Origin: Sanguinoderma infundibulare
Taxonomy: Eukaryota > Basidiomycota > Agaricomycetes > Polyporales > Polyporaceae
Length of the DNA stretch: 64,000 nucleotides
Assembly: GCA_032821775.1 (NCBI GenBank)
Contig: JAVLRN010000003.1
Span: 1,550,001 to 1,614,000 of the forward strand
Direction: 5' to 3'
Of this stretch, positions 1 through 11,390 are shown in pieces. Position 1 is the first letter of the stretch; each line of letters opens with the position of its first letter. A program made the position numbers and the translations under genes. Under the pieces are notes generated by a model. It saw only the letters and a list, made by a program, of their open reading frames with translations. It did not search any database and was not told where the DNA came from.

Positions 1-394
1 CGAACAGCGTTACTCGGAACGGGAAGGAGACAACGGACCTTTCCCGCGGCATCCAAACCAAGCATCAATATCCGGACATCCTGGTCCTTGCTCCAGCGAA
101 CCAGCGACGAGAGAGACGTGAAGAGGGAGGAGAAAGAGAGGCCCATGGTGCGAGTGTCGACCGAGGTAGCGACCGAGAGGGAGGAGGGGACTTGAAGGAA
201 GCGACGAGGACGGCGAGTCGATCGGACAGACAGGCTGAGGCTGACGGGAGCATCCTCCACCGGCTCCCGCCTCCGTTCCCGGCGCTTCGCGATCGCCGTC
301 CGCACGTGGGAACAAACTCTGTCTCCTCAGCGCGTCAGTGGCTGCAACATCTTCCGATTTCGCCCTGCCCACATACCGCCGTCGTCCTCTCGCT

Positions 395-1578
395 ATGCCT
401 ACTCCGTCGGTCGACAAAGCTTCTAGGAAATCGAAGAAGACGCAAACCGCCCTCACAGAGGTCGCTGCGCCTGAAGGAGAAAGCAAAAAGCCAAGAAAAT
501 CCAAGAAGGCGAAGGCGGACAACCCAGCCGCATCAACCCTTGTCGTTGAGGACGCGTCAGAGCCGACGGAGGCGAAACCGAAGAAGCGCAAGCACGCAGA
601 CGGAGAGGATGCCTCAGAGGCTCCGCGGAGTTTAGAGAAATCCAAGAAGAAAAAGAAGCGCAAGCATGAGGAGGCTGCGGTCGGGGAGGCGGACGATCGT
701 CAGACAGAGGGGGATGATAGTGGGAGGAAGAAAAAGAGGAAGGAGGCCGAGACGGTCAAGGACGGGGAGCAAGCGCGCCGTCACCATCAGGAGGCAGAAC
801 ACGGGGTTGAGGCGGACGGTGATGTCGTTCAACTCACCTCGTCTAAGAGAGGTAAGAAGAAACGCGGACAGGCGGAGGATGAAGGAGAGAAGGCGGCTGC
901 GCCCAAAGAAATCAGCAAGAAGAAGCGGAAACGCGCCTCTTCATCTGGGTTCCCGGACCCTACCCAAGACGAGTCCTTGAGCGAGCAAGCCTGTAAAGGT
1001 GCGTCCGCCTCTTTGCTGAGGTCAGAACCTTGCCCACTCATATATGCTTAGCTCTGGCGTACGCGTTCACGCATTTCGAGGACTCCAAAGGCTGGAAGTT
1101 CAACAAGGCGCGGCAAAATTGGCTCATCCGCAACATATGGTCGGACGAAGCTGTGAGTGATTGCAAGTCCCCTGACGTTATAATTGTTTTCTTGAACACT
1201 CTCCAGATACCGGAAAAATACATGACTCTTGCTTCCCGTTACCTGCAAGGTGTTCAGGGAGGCGGACGGGAGGTGAGCTATGTTTTCGCAATCCCCATTC
1301 GAGGCGGCCTGTGGTTTTCGTTTGACCGGTCGGCATCGTAGACTCTCATCAAAATATGCCGAGATGCTGCGTCTTCCAAACCTGCCGGATCGGATGGAGA
1401 AGTTGTGGAGGGAGGAGAGCCCTCAACGAAACCTTCAGGAGCAGAAGGACAAACAAACTCCCCAATAACGGTGCGATTCGCTGCCGAAAGCGATAGCATG
1501 ACACCTACCACACCTACCACTATCGACGCGAAACAACAACGAGCCGCAGTCCTACTGACTGCCCTCACATCTCAATAG
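395..1578 (+). CDS. WKF-domain nucleolar protein (C7orf50 / yeast Rbp95-like)
   Basis: Four exons (395-998, 1052-1152, 1207-1272, 1342-1578) join in frame to 335 aa. The first ~200 residues are an extremely Lys/Arg/Glu-rich, low-complexity tail with many KKKRK-type clusters, typical of nucleolar proteins. The C-terminal part carries the WKF signature (GWKFNKARQNWLIRNIWS) followed by IPEKYMTLASRYLQGVQGGGRE, the conserved core of the WKF family (formerly DUF2373). Human C7orf50 and yeast Rbp95, a pre-60S ribosome assembly factor, belong to this family, so a role in large-subunit biogenesis is inferred. The start at 395 is the first in-frame ATG; upstream in-frame codons are non-ATG. The last exon is poorly conserved in type and its exact end is less sure than the core. 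Confidence 0.85.
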
Positions 1579-1846
1579 TGGCAGAATCAGATTGGTTCCT
1601 TGGACGCCATAAAACTTGTATTCTTGCCCTCCTTAGGTTCGTCAATCCCTTAGCCGACGACACAAATCACACCACAAGATATGAACCGCGTCACCACACC
1701 ATTTCATTCTCTCCTTTTCAGCACAGCACCACACCACGACACGACATCTCCACAATCAAGAAGACTGACAACTACGACATTCGTGGACAGCAAATGACAA
1801 CGAACTACAGTAGATATCACCGTGACCGAAGCAACATCCTAGTCGC

Positions 1847-4004
1847 TCAAGCAGCCGTAACAGCCGACACAGACGCAGCCTTTGGGATCGAGGCCGCCAA
1901 CGACGGAACAGCAACCGGGGTTGCGAGAGCCTCGACGGGCGAGACATACGGCCCCAACAGGTCCTCGAACTTCTCGCGTGTAACGCGAACCGCACGCGCA
2001 TCGACGACGCCCTTCTCGCCAGCGCGGAGGACACGGGGAGCGGTACCATCCAGCAAACCGAGTTCCTCGTCCGACCAGATAGGCTTGACCGGCTGCGCAT
2101 CGGCCAGGCCGACACCAGCGCGACCCCCATCCTTGCGCCAGTCCGAGGTACGCTTGCAGCCGAGCTCAGTGAAAACCTGATCGACGGCATGCGCCAGGCG
2201 CGCGATCTGGTCCTTGTTGTGGCCAGGGGTAACGGTGAACCTGAGGCGCTCCTCGCCGCGTGCGACGGTCGGGTAGTTGATCGCCTGCACATATACGTTG
2301 TACTTCTCGAGGAGAGTGTCGGACGCAAGCCTAGCCATGGCAGCGTCACCGATAAGGACGGGGACGATGTGCGAAGGGCCGGGTACGACGGGGATGTCGA
2401 GAGCCTCGAAGCGCGACTTCAGGTCACGGACGTTGAGCTGCTTGAGCTGACGGTCACCGTTGTACTCCTTTTGGTAAGAGATGCTCGCGCGAGCACCGGC
2501 CATGTTCGAAGGAGGAAGCGACGTCGTGAATATGAAGCCAGAAGCGTATGAGCGAATCATGTCCACGAAGTCGGTCGATCCTGCGATGTATCCGCCAACA
2601 GCACCGTAAGCCTTGCCGAGAGTGCCTAGAAGCAAATGTCAGGACGGTAATAGGCCGGAACGAAGCGAGTCGTGACCCACCGGTGATAATGTCAACGCGA
2701 TCCATTACCGTGCCCGGAATGGGATCTGGGCTTTGCCCAGCCCGCTTGTGCACCTCGTAGTCAAGGTGTTCGGCGACACCCGCGCCGCGGGGTCCGTACA
2801 GTCCAACGGCGTGCACCTCGTCTAAGAAGGTGAGCGCACCATAACGCTTCGCTAGGTCGCATATCTCCGCAATGGGCCCGACGCTGCCGCACATGGAGTA
2901 GACACTCTCGAAAGCGATGATCTTCGGAGTCTCCTTCGGGTACTGGGCGAGCTTCATCTCGAGGTCCTCCAAATCGTTGTGCTTGAAGATGACCCGCTTC
3001 GCACCCGAGTGACGCATGCCCTGGATCATGGATGCATGATTCATGACGTCGGAGAAGTAGATGCACCCGGGTAGCTTGGAGCCCAGGGTCGTGAGCGTAG
3101 CGTCGTTGGCGACGTAGCACGACGAGAAGACGAGCGCAGCGGGCTTGCGGTGCAAGGACGCGAGTTCGGCCTCGAGGGCAAGATGCATGCCGGTATTACC
3201 GGCGATGTTCCGGGTACCTCCAGCGCCGTGGCCGTAGGTGTTCAGGGTGCGACTACAGAAGCTCATCTCGATCAGCGAACTGAATTCATGGGAAACAGAA
3301 GAGAAGTTCACTAACTGCATAGTCTCGAGAACGACAGGGTTGTTGCCCATACCGAGGTAGTCGTTCGCGCACCAAACCTCGACTTCATCCTTGGGGTCTC
3401 CGGTGTGAGCGATGGGGAACTTGTCCGCCTTGCGGTTGATGTTGTTGAAGTAGCGGTACGACGCGTCTTGATGCTTCTTCTCGAGCTCCTCGGTATAGAA
3501 CTTCTCGTAGTCGAAGCCGCCGTGGGTCGCAGTCTGAGGCTTAGCCTCAGAAGTGGACGCAGCCTGGGGAGCGGTAGCAGCGTGGAATGGACACCCAGGG
3601 GTGGCGGTAGCGGGCTTCGCAGCGGTAGCGGCAGCAGGAAGCTTGGGGGCCTTGCCCTTCTTCGCGCTCGCGAGCTCCTCGGCCAAGCGAGCAGCGGCGA
3701 TGGCCTTGGACGCGTGCGGGCACTTGGCAGCGTCGGCAGCGGAGGGCTTGATGCCGTAGTGCTCCGGAATCTTGTTGAACTCGGCAGAGCCTGCAAGGCT
3801 AGCGTAGGAGGCGACCATCTGGTTCGAGCGGACGGTCAGGGCATGGCCCATGACGGGGCATTGCGTCGCCCTCTCGGTGAGCTTGGACAGCGAAGGGTAG
3901 CGGGGGCTCGCGGCAGTGCAGAGCGAGCGGATGGTGGAGGTCTTGGTGCGGCCCAGGTAGGGGCAGACCGCTTTGAACTTTGTGATGTTGGAGAGCTTGT
4001 CCAT
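1847..4004 (-). CDS. HEM1: 5-aminolevulinate synthase, mitochondrial
   Basis: Three exons (4004-3316, 3252-2681, 2625-1847) encode 679 aa. This PLP enzyme condenses glycine and succinyl-CoA in the mitochondrial matrix, the first and committed step of haem synthesis. The catalytic region contains [31 protein letters not shown] and the Schiff-base lysine in TLGKAYG (about K425). The N-terminal ~150 residues form the targeting and regulatory region and contain four Cys-Pro dipeptides (about C14, C49, C95, C138) of the haem-regulatory-motif type, by which haem is known to inhibit import or stability of ALAS in other eukaryotes. Introns of 63 and 55 nt interrupt positions where the family alignment is continuous (ETMH/RTLNTYG and [12 protein letters not shown]). 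Convergent with the upstream WKF gene. Confidence 0.97.
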
Positions 4005-4273
4005 GGCTGCGAACAGTGTGCAGACGACGGACGGGACGGCGGAGGGAAAAGGTGAAGGCAGGGTGAAGCACAGAAGGCATGGAGACCCCTGCCTCTTATG
4101 GGCAACCGTCCGGCAGTCCGCGCCCTGAAATTGCCAGCGCATGATTGGCCCACGCGACCCATCTCACGAGATCGCCCTCGATCAGACGATAATCCGTTGT
4201 CCGGGCACGGTCGGCAGCCGGTAAACAGCGGTAAGCTCGCACGACAAACGACGATATAGTCTATATAGGTCTA

Positions 4274-6311
4274 CTATACAAGCTGCTCCGCATTTAATAC
4301 TTCCAGGCAGCTTGCAAGCACGTCCATAGCATGCCCAACCTCTCCCGCCCCAATGTTCAAACTCGGCACCAGTCTCACGGCATCCGGCCCAGCGGTCAGG
4401 AGCAGCACCCCGCGCTCCCGCGCCAGCTGGACGATCTGACCGGGGTGACTTTTGTCCTTGAAGCCGAGGCCAAGGATCAGTCCCCGGCCCCGGACTTTGT
4501 CCTCCAGGATGGCGGGGAACCATTGCGTCAGGAACTCCAAGCGCGCCCGCAAGTACGCGCTCGTCTCCTTGACGTTCTCCACGAACGCCGCGTCTGACAG
4601 CCGGGTCAGGACATGGTAGCCCAGTGCACAGGCCAGGGGCGAGCCTCCGAACGTAGTACCGTGCGTGCCTGTTCCATCCCACCATCCCGCATTAGCTACC
4701 ATCATGCTATGTTTCTTGAGAATTTACTCACCGGCCGTCATCACCTCAGCAATGTTATCCCGCATGAGCACCGCACCGATTGGGTACCCGTTCGCGAGCG
4801 GCTTCGCAGTGGTCACGATGTCAGGATGACAGTCGACCGGAACGCCGGAATGCGCCCAAAGGTTCCCAGTCCGATACAGCCCACACTAGACACAATCCGT
4901 TTCAGTCAGCTGCGGCATTCGTACGGGGTTATGGGTATGGAGATGACATCGCAACTTTCGCAGCAACACCACCGCCTGCCAAACGGGATGAATTTACCGG
5001 GGCCATTGACTCACCTGGATCTCATCATAGATCAACACTGCACCGACCTCGTCGCAGCGCTTCCTGAGTGCCCGCAACCAGTTTACGTCCGCCCCATGAA
5101 TGCCACCTTCGCCCTGAATCGGCTCGACGATGACCGCGCACGCCTTCTCTCCCACCAAGCTCTCCAAGCCCACGGTGTCGTTCAAGTGCCCGACCTTCAC
5201 GCCTGGGATCAGGGGCGTGAACGGCTTCTGGTATTTTGGGTTCGAGGTCACGCTCAACGCTCCCATGGAACGTCCGTGGAACGAGTGCTCAAAGCACACG
5301 ATCTCAGTCTTGTCGCACGACGGGTCGTCCTCAGGCTTTCCCGTCACAGCCGCCCACCGCGCCTTCCCGACCTTCCGTGCAATCTTCAGCGCGCCCTCGT
5401 TCGCCTCTGTCCCCGAGTTCGCGAAGAAGACCTTCGCGCCGCTTGTGCCGTTCACGGGTGGATGCGAGCTGCCTGGGGCAAAGCCCAGTCCACCCTCCTT
5501 TTGGGTGAGGGTGATGAGGAGCTCCGCTAGCTTCCCGGCGTGTTCGTGGTGGTAGACGTTACTCGTATGAAGCAACGTTGACGCGTGGGTCTTCAGGACC
5601 TATACAAACAGAGCCGTCAGCATCAGCACCGTGGTAAGCACCAATAGTAAGCGGCCCATTGCGCAAAGCAACGAAGCGTAATTGGCGAGGGACGGGAGGG
5701 ATTCTGCTTCCGACACCCGTGCAAATGCAGCTTCAAGCGATTAAGCTTTCTCGCACCGCGACTACGGATCCGTGAACCACGCACACAGGGGAACGATGAG
5801 CGGACACGCCCACGATTAAAACCAAATTCTTCCCATGAACTCCATATCCTCTCAAGAAGCCACAATGCTCTCGCGCTAAAGATGGTCGGGGCGACTTACC
5901 TCAAGGGCACCCTCGTCCCCATGTCCCAACGCGTTCACAGCGATCCCAGAGCTGAAGTCCAAGTACTCGCGTCCGTTCACATCCCATACATACGACCCCT
6001 TCCCTTTGGCGAGAACGACAGGTGGGCGAGCATACACCGGGAGGATGTACGCGGTGGAGCGGTCGAGGATTTCCTTGACCTTCGGCGTTATGGACGCCTC
6101 GTCTTCAGGGTGGGTGGCAGCAGTGTACTTCGTACATGGCTCGCCAGGCAACGGAGCACCGCTGTGAATCTACACCGGTGGCAAGCGTAAGCAAACACTA
6201 CAATATGTGAAGAAAAGACCAACATACCTGTGTGGCCATGCGTCGCGCTCCCAGGGTGCATCTGGAGCTGCGGACAAGCAACCGCGGGACTTGACGAGTG
6301 ATTGGGCGCAT
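4274..6311 (-). CDS. ARG8: Acetylornithine aminotransferase, mitochondrial
   Basis: Five exons (6311-6228, 6169-5900, 5599-5015, 4885-4732, 4668-4274) give 495 aa. It converts N-acetylglutamate semialdehyde to N-acetylornithine in arginine synthesis, in mitochondria. The first ~28 residues are Arg/Ser-rich without acids (presequence). Class-III aminotransferase signatures follow: LLHTSNVYHHEHAGKLA, NSGTEANEGALKIAR, FHGRSMGALS, YDEIQCGLYRTG and TTAKPLANGYPIGAV, with the PLP lysine near K341, then HGTTFGGSPLACA. The start is the ATG at 6311; the longer open frame upstream has only a TTG. One intron (5600-5899) is about 300 nt, unusually long for this window, but both flanking exons match the family without a gap. 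Confidence 0.96.
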
Positions 6312-7063
6312 CCTCAGGGAAACTGCTTCGTTGGCGTCGTCTGTGGTGCCAGGGAAGCCGTCTACGGAGAATTTAAGGAGAGCCAAAAGGCCGCGGGCAA
6401 CGTTCCGACTTTAACCTGGCGAGTCATGGCTGGACGAACAAATGAATCGGCGTCCAGGGCGCGTCCTGCCGGTCGCTAAGCCCAATCTTATCTGATAACG
6501 TGCCACGTCGACGACATATTCCTGCCAACACCCGCCAATCTGTACCTGATCCAACCCCATACTGATAATAAGTACGCAGCGCCGGCGAGCGGCATAGCCC
6601 GATACCGCCTCTCGACCGCTTTCAGAAATGGCCTGCACGCCGGACGGCACACGGAAGGACGCGAGAGTATGAGTGGATTGCAATGTAGGCGAGTATTACA
6701 TACGCCCTCCGAGACACCTCCACCTCTCTCTCTCCCTCCTTATCATCGTCCTTCGCGACTATCGTACGCATTAGAGTTACACAGAACGTATGAAACAGTG
6801 AAGCAGAAGCCAGCCTAAACGTATGTCAGATGACAATTCCAACGTAGAAACATAGGGAGAGCTAATCCGAAGACTGGAGACTCCAACAGAAACTGATGAG
6901 CAAGGCACGAAATGGGCGATGGCAAATTTCGAGGATACGATAGACGACGCACACGTACGGTCGAGCAAGATAGAGGCAGGAAACGAAGCGCAGGAGCCAG
7001 AAAGTACAGGCGTTGTGACAGACCGAGAAACTGGCAGTGACGAAGTCGCTCACAACTCAGGAC
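6312..7063. other. Intergenic region between ARG8 and the cwf21 gene
   Basis: About 750 bp. It should contain the ARG8 promoter (near 6312-6600) and the 3' end of the cwf21-domain gene. Short open frames on the minus strand start at non-ATG codons and look like chance. I see no repeat or RNA gene. Confidence 0.5.
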
Positions 7064-8350
7064 TCAGTCCCTGCTCCGACTGGAACCGGAGCTGACAGAC
7101 ATCGAAGAGTCGCTTGAAGAAGAACGCCCGCGACGACGGGGGCCACGGTCACCGGCCGGAGGCGAGGGCGATCGAGTCGCTGGCCTACCCCTCTCGGGGG
7201 GCGAGCGTTCACGCCGCACAGGTGACCTCGAGCGTGAAAGCGACCGGGACGGTGAGCGGCGGCGAGATTCGCGACCATACCGAGGAGGCGACCTTGGAGG
7301 GGAAGGCGGAGGGGAACCCGACAGGCCACGTTCGCCACGAGACGGTGGCTCGACAGAGTCAGGACGTTTTGTACGGGGAGGCGGAGATGGTGAACGCGAC
7401 TCGAATCGACGCCTGACACGAGCAGGGGGCGAGGGTGGCGAACGAGAGGCGACACGGCGGGGAGGTGGAGAGGGCGAACGCCTACGGCGGTAGTTGCGGT
7501 CGTCATCCGGGGATGGCCCGCGGCGAGGACTCCTGCTCCGACTGCGGCGGTCACGGTAGTCCCTGCCACCGCGATCGCGAGATGGGGGAAGGGGTGGTGG
7601 TGGCATCCTCTCTCTGCGAGAGTATCCTTCGTCCCTTTCCTTCCTCCTCCTGTCCTCCTCTCGCCGCCGCAAACGATCCCTCTCCTTGCGCTCAGCCTCC
7701 CACCTCTCTTTCTGCGCCTGCATCTTGGCCCGCTCCTCCTCCCTCTGCCGATCCCTTTCTTCCCTCTCCGCCATCCTGCGAAGCCTTTGCTCTTCCTGCT
7801 TCTCTCGATCGAAAGCATCTCCTTCGCGATAGTCGTTACGCGTCCCCAACGCGCGAGCCATTTTGTTAAGTTCATCCTTCTTGGCGACAGCGATACCGTG
7901 CGTATCGGACGGTTTGAGGGCCTTCGCGTTTTGAACGAGGGCAGATGCCTCCGCAAGAAGCTTCGTGCGCAGCTCGCTCACTTGCTCCTCGATTTTGTCC
8001 TCATCCAAACTGCAGAAGTGTGGTGAGTAATGCGCTCTGAACAACGCACTAGTCGACATGAACGTACCCGTCCTCCTCCAACTGAAGCTGCAATTCCAGA
8101 CATTTCACCTCCACCTTCCGCTTCCTCTCGTGTTCGAGGATCTCCGCATCCGGCTCCCTGTGTTTCGGCGGTGCTGCATCCCATGCGCTAGCCCGGTCCT
8201 GCGTGGACTGGAAGGACCGCAATGTCGACAGGTTCCGCACCACGTATCCATTGGTGCCACTGCAGCGAATGGTCGAATCACATTACGCGCAGACATGGCA
8301 GAAGTTACTCACCTTCCACGAGGAGTCGTGAGACCTATGCCGTTGTACAT
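7064..8350 (-). CDS. cwf21-domain SR-rich pre-mRNA splicing factor (Cwc21/SRm300-like)
   Basis: Three exons (8350-8313, 8259-8068, 8009-7064) encode 391 aa. The N-terminus MYNGIGLTTPRGS then GTNGYVVRNLS is the hallmark of the Cwc21/SRRM2 family, which sits in the spliceosome catalytic centre near Prp8 and Snu114. Residues around 78-100 (DEDKIEEQVSELRTKLLAE) are the cwf21 domain. After a charged R/E/K-rich helix, the C-terminal ~200 residues are dominated by Arg-Ser and Ser-Pro-Pro dipeptides, an RS domain longer than in yeast Cwc21 and closer to SRm300 in character. Its own short introns lie at phase 2 positions. The RS tail gives long spurious open frames on the other strand. Confidence 0.93.
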
Positions 8351-9440
8351 GATTGACGATGTTGGGTGTTCGGAGAAAGGACGAGGTCATGAAAGGGGCA
8401 CTTGTAAGCGCGTTGTGGCTGTGTGGGAAAAGTATCGGCAAACCCCGTCCAAATCTGAAGCAACCTCCGCCGATCTTCGTCCCACTGATGGCTTTGGAAT
8501 TGGAATATGGGATACAGTTTTGCTTACATGCGTGATGGAAATATACTCAATTAATGACTGGCTGGGCAAGAAGGAGCTAGCATGACAATTCCGGCAGCGC
8601 GTTGATACCTGCATGAGACCTGCCGGTAGGTCTTAGTGACTGGGAAACTTTTGGGTGCAGGGACCGCAATCCCGATTGCGCGCGTTCAGGTAAAATTTCG
8701 AGTGCTGGACTTAGACATCATACGTAGGCAGAGAAGAAAATATATTGAGACCTTGTGCCATTCTACATGTAAGAGTCTCTTCTCACCGCCGTACATCTCC
8801 CACAAACCTGTCCCGTACACCTCCAGAACCCAATGCCCTCCCATTAACCTCCCAACGCCATCCCAACACAGTCCCGGGTGCCCACGCGCCTAAACGGCCA
8901 GCTATGTCATTCAAGTAGAAGACTCATCTCCAAGCCGAAGCACCGGCGATTGGCACGTTTCGCGTTCATGTTCTATATGATCGAGTGGGGCAGGATGACC
9001 GATGCATACAGGACGCAGATTGCGGGCGTGCTGGAGGTTGTCGGCGAAGAGCGCCCTCTCCAGTGTCGAACTGAAATCGGCCGCTCGTTATACCACCAGA
9101 TTTAGCACCCAGAGCTCGAAGGTGTCAAACTTTATGCGTGCGGGTAGTCGGACCGCACCTTCCAAAGCTCCAGTCCATCCGGGGCAACTGCGGTGCAATG
9201 ATACAGATGAGATTAGGCGTAAACCATGTTAAATCGAGAAGCCCCAATCTTGAGCGGACGTAGGCACTAAGTGCCTAGGCTCGAGCGACCTCTCCCCATC
9301 CAACCCTACTGTGATGCTGTGTAGTAAGTCCTATGTCTCTACCCAACATACGCAGGTGATTCACATATTGTATTTATTTCACAAGGTGGTCAGGAACTTT
9401 GTGAGCCCTAAGCCAGCCGCTGTTTGCTTCTGCCGTGCGT
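8351..9440. other. Intergenic, left part of gene-poor island
   Basis: About 1.1 kb upstream of the cwf21 gene. The open frames present are short, lack family resemblance and show no consistent splice structure. The first 200-300 bp presumably hold the cwf21-gene promoter. Nothing else could be supported. Confidence 0.5.
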
Positions 9441-10225
9441 GTTCGGTTCGGCGAGCCGCAAACCACAGCGACTGCCTTAAGAGGCCATAGGATCGTCACA
9501 TCGTCAGCCTCGAGATCGCCGCACATGTGAAGGGCCGGCAACCAAGAATATCTCGCCCAGAGCGACAACGTCAGCCTCGGGCCCGACGAGGGGTATAAGA
9601 CCCCGTCCAGTACGCCTACCGCTCCTCACCTCACACCACCAGCAGCTCGCGTGCGCCCTTCCCTCTCGCCCGCTATGAAGCGCTACTTCTTCCATCCTAC
9701 TCGTCCTCCAGACACCCTCATCTCGGGCTCGGACCGTGGCTCGCGCCTCCACGGTCTATATGCCCTCTGGCGCATCCGCCGCCGCCCTTGGCGGCACCAT
9801 CACCAACGACGTCCACCTCCGCGCGTCCGCAGGGTCCTCAAGAGCGCCTGACTTGACTCGTCTGGGCCGCCTCTCGAGGTGAGCTTGTGCATGTGAACAA
9901 TTCCAAAGCTCTGGCTCCTGACGACGGCTGCTGCAGAACCTGCGTCGTCGCCCCCAGCTTCGTCGCCCTGTGCGCGTGCCTTCGGGCGCGGTCGACGGGA
10001 AACAAAGCTCCCTTTCGTGCACGCGCGCCTTCGGCTGCAGCAAGCGGGAAAGGATTGGTGGTCAATGGCGTAGTTGCCATGGGTTGTTGGTGATCGGGGC
10101 GGAACATTTCTTTTCTGTATCTCTCTGGTATCTCGTTCCATCATCTTCCTATGTATCCCTCTCTCGTCATAAATCATAAAACTTTTGCTGTCATCCAGCA
10201 CTCGTAACATTTTCATTTGGAGGAA
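9441..10225 (+). repeat. Left arm of 785-bp near-perfect inverted repeat
   Basis: This arm is the reverse complement of 10606-11390, equal in length, at about 99% identity by eye (roughly eight or nine differences, all transitions). Identity starts sharply at 9441 (GTTCGGTTCGG) and stops at 10225 (TTTGGAGGAA), after which the two sides are unrelated. Within the arm, reading inward, there is a TATAAGA at 9594-9600 followed by a pyrimidine-rich stretch and ATG codons. No transposase, no target-site duplication and no terminal motif of a known element could be seen. Confidence 0.95.
9594..10093 (+). other. Possible small gene inside left inverted-repeat arm
   Basis: A TATAAGA box at 9594 is followed by about 75 nt of C/T-rich leader. 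A frame then reads ASTVYMPSGASAAALGGT and could splice through an intron-like GTGAGC..CTGCAG segment (about 9880-9937) into a further open stretch ending near 10093. The only ATG in that frame is the internal one in VYMPSG. The mirror copy lies in the right arm. I recognise no family and the coding potential is weak; it may be a captured gene fragment with its promoter. Confidence 0.2.
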
Positions 10226-10605
10226 CTACAAGGATCGGAATGATACCCAGACTATCTCGGTGCAGATGCAGTCTCGTTCGAGTACAAATAATCGACCCAT
10301 CTAGCTTGCGGAATTGGGTGGTGGCATCGCCGTCGGTGGGCACGGGGATAACACGCCGCCTCCGGTGCGGGGAGCATGACATTGGACGCTGCACAGACAG
10401 TAAATGTTTGAGTAAGGAAGTTGAAGGTGATGACAGGTAGCGCAGCCTGTAGGGTTACATAGCTGAGTAGTAGTAAAATTAGGACGAATACGGTGATACA
10501 TGTACATGTGTCCAATGGGAATTTGAGTACGGCGTGGTTTTGCATGCTACAAGTGACGCGATGAGCCTGGGCCGGTGGGTCAATATCCCGGCGTTGTCAT
10601 TCTGA
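10226..10605. other. 380-bp spacer (loop) of the inverted repeat
   Basis: Unique sequence between the two arms. It has short open frames only, with no start or splice context that supports a gene. If the region is transcribed through, this would be the loop of a hairpin with 785-bp stems. Confidence 0.6.
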
Positions 10606-11390
10606 TTCCTCCAAATGAAAATGTTACGAGTGCTGGATGACAGCAAAAGTTTTATGATTTATGACGAGAGAGGGATACATAGGAAGATGATGGAACGAGA
10701 TACCAGAGAGATACAGAAAAGAAATGTTCCGCCCCGATCACCAACAACCCATGACAACTACGCCATTGACCACCAATCCTTTCCCGCTCGCTGCAGCCGA
10801 AGGCGCGCATGCACGAAAGGGAGCTTTGTTTCCCGTCGACCGCGCCCAAAGGCACGCGCACAGGGCGACGAAGCTGGGGGCGACGACGCAGGTTCTGCAG
10901 CAGCCGTCGTCAGGAGCCAGAGCTTTGGAATTGTTCGTATGCACAAGCTCACCTCGAGAGGTGGCCCAGACGAGTCAAGTCAGGCGTTCTTGAGGACCCT
11001 GCGGACGCGCGGAGGTGGACGTCGTTGGTGATGGTGCCGCCAAGGGCGGCGGCGGATGCGCCAGAGGGCATATAGACCGTGGAGGCGCGAGCCACGGTCC
11101 GAGCCCGAGATGAGGGTGTCTGGAGGACGAGTAGGATGGAAGAAGTAGCGCTTCATAGCGGGCGAGAGGGAAGGGCGCACGCGAGCTGCTGGTGGTGTGA
11201 GGTGAGGAGCGGTAGGCGTACTGGACGGGGTCTTATACCCCTCGTCGGGCCCGAGGCTGACGTTGTCGCTCTGGGCGAGATATTCTTGGTTGCCGGCCCT
11301 TCACATGTGCGGCGATCTCGAGGCTGACGATGTGACGATCCTATGGCCTCTTAAGGCAGTTGCTGTGGTTTGCGGCTCGCCGAACCGAAC
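10606..11390 (-). repeat. Right arm of 785-bp near-perfect inverted repeat
   Basis: Reverse complement of 9441-10225. The mirrored TATAAGA lies at about 11231-11237 on the minus strand, so any gene in the arms would be transcribed convergently towards the loop. The flanking sequence after 11390 shows no similarity to the left flank. Confidence 0.95.

Noticed and set aside
10..663. Long minus-strand open frame at the left edge
   Set aside because: It lies opposite the Lys-rich exon of the WKF gene; GC-rich purine-biased codons keep the complementary frame open, and it has no domain or splice logic.
5600..5899. Separate small gene inside the 300-nt ARG8 intron
   Set aside because: The minus-strand frame there has no conserved content and the flanking exons join perfectly in the aminotransferase alignment.
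7435..7869. Plus-strand open frames at 7.1-7.9 kb
   Set aside because: They are antisense shadows of the RS domain of the cwf21 gene.
9504..9752. 82-codon minus-strand frame found identically in both inverted-repeat arms
   Set aside because: Its identity is due to the repeat itself; the frame begins with ATG but has no family match and runs antisense to the better promoter-like signals.
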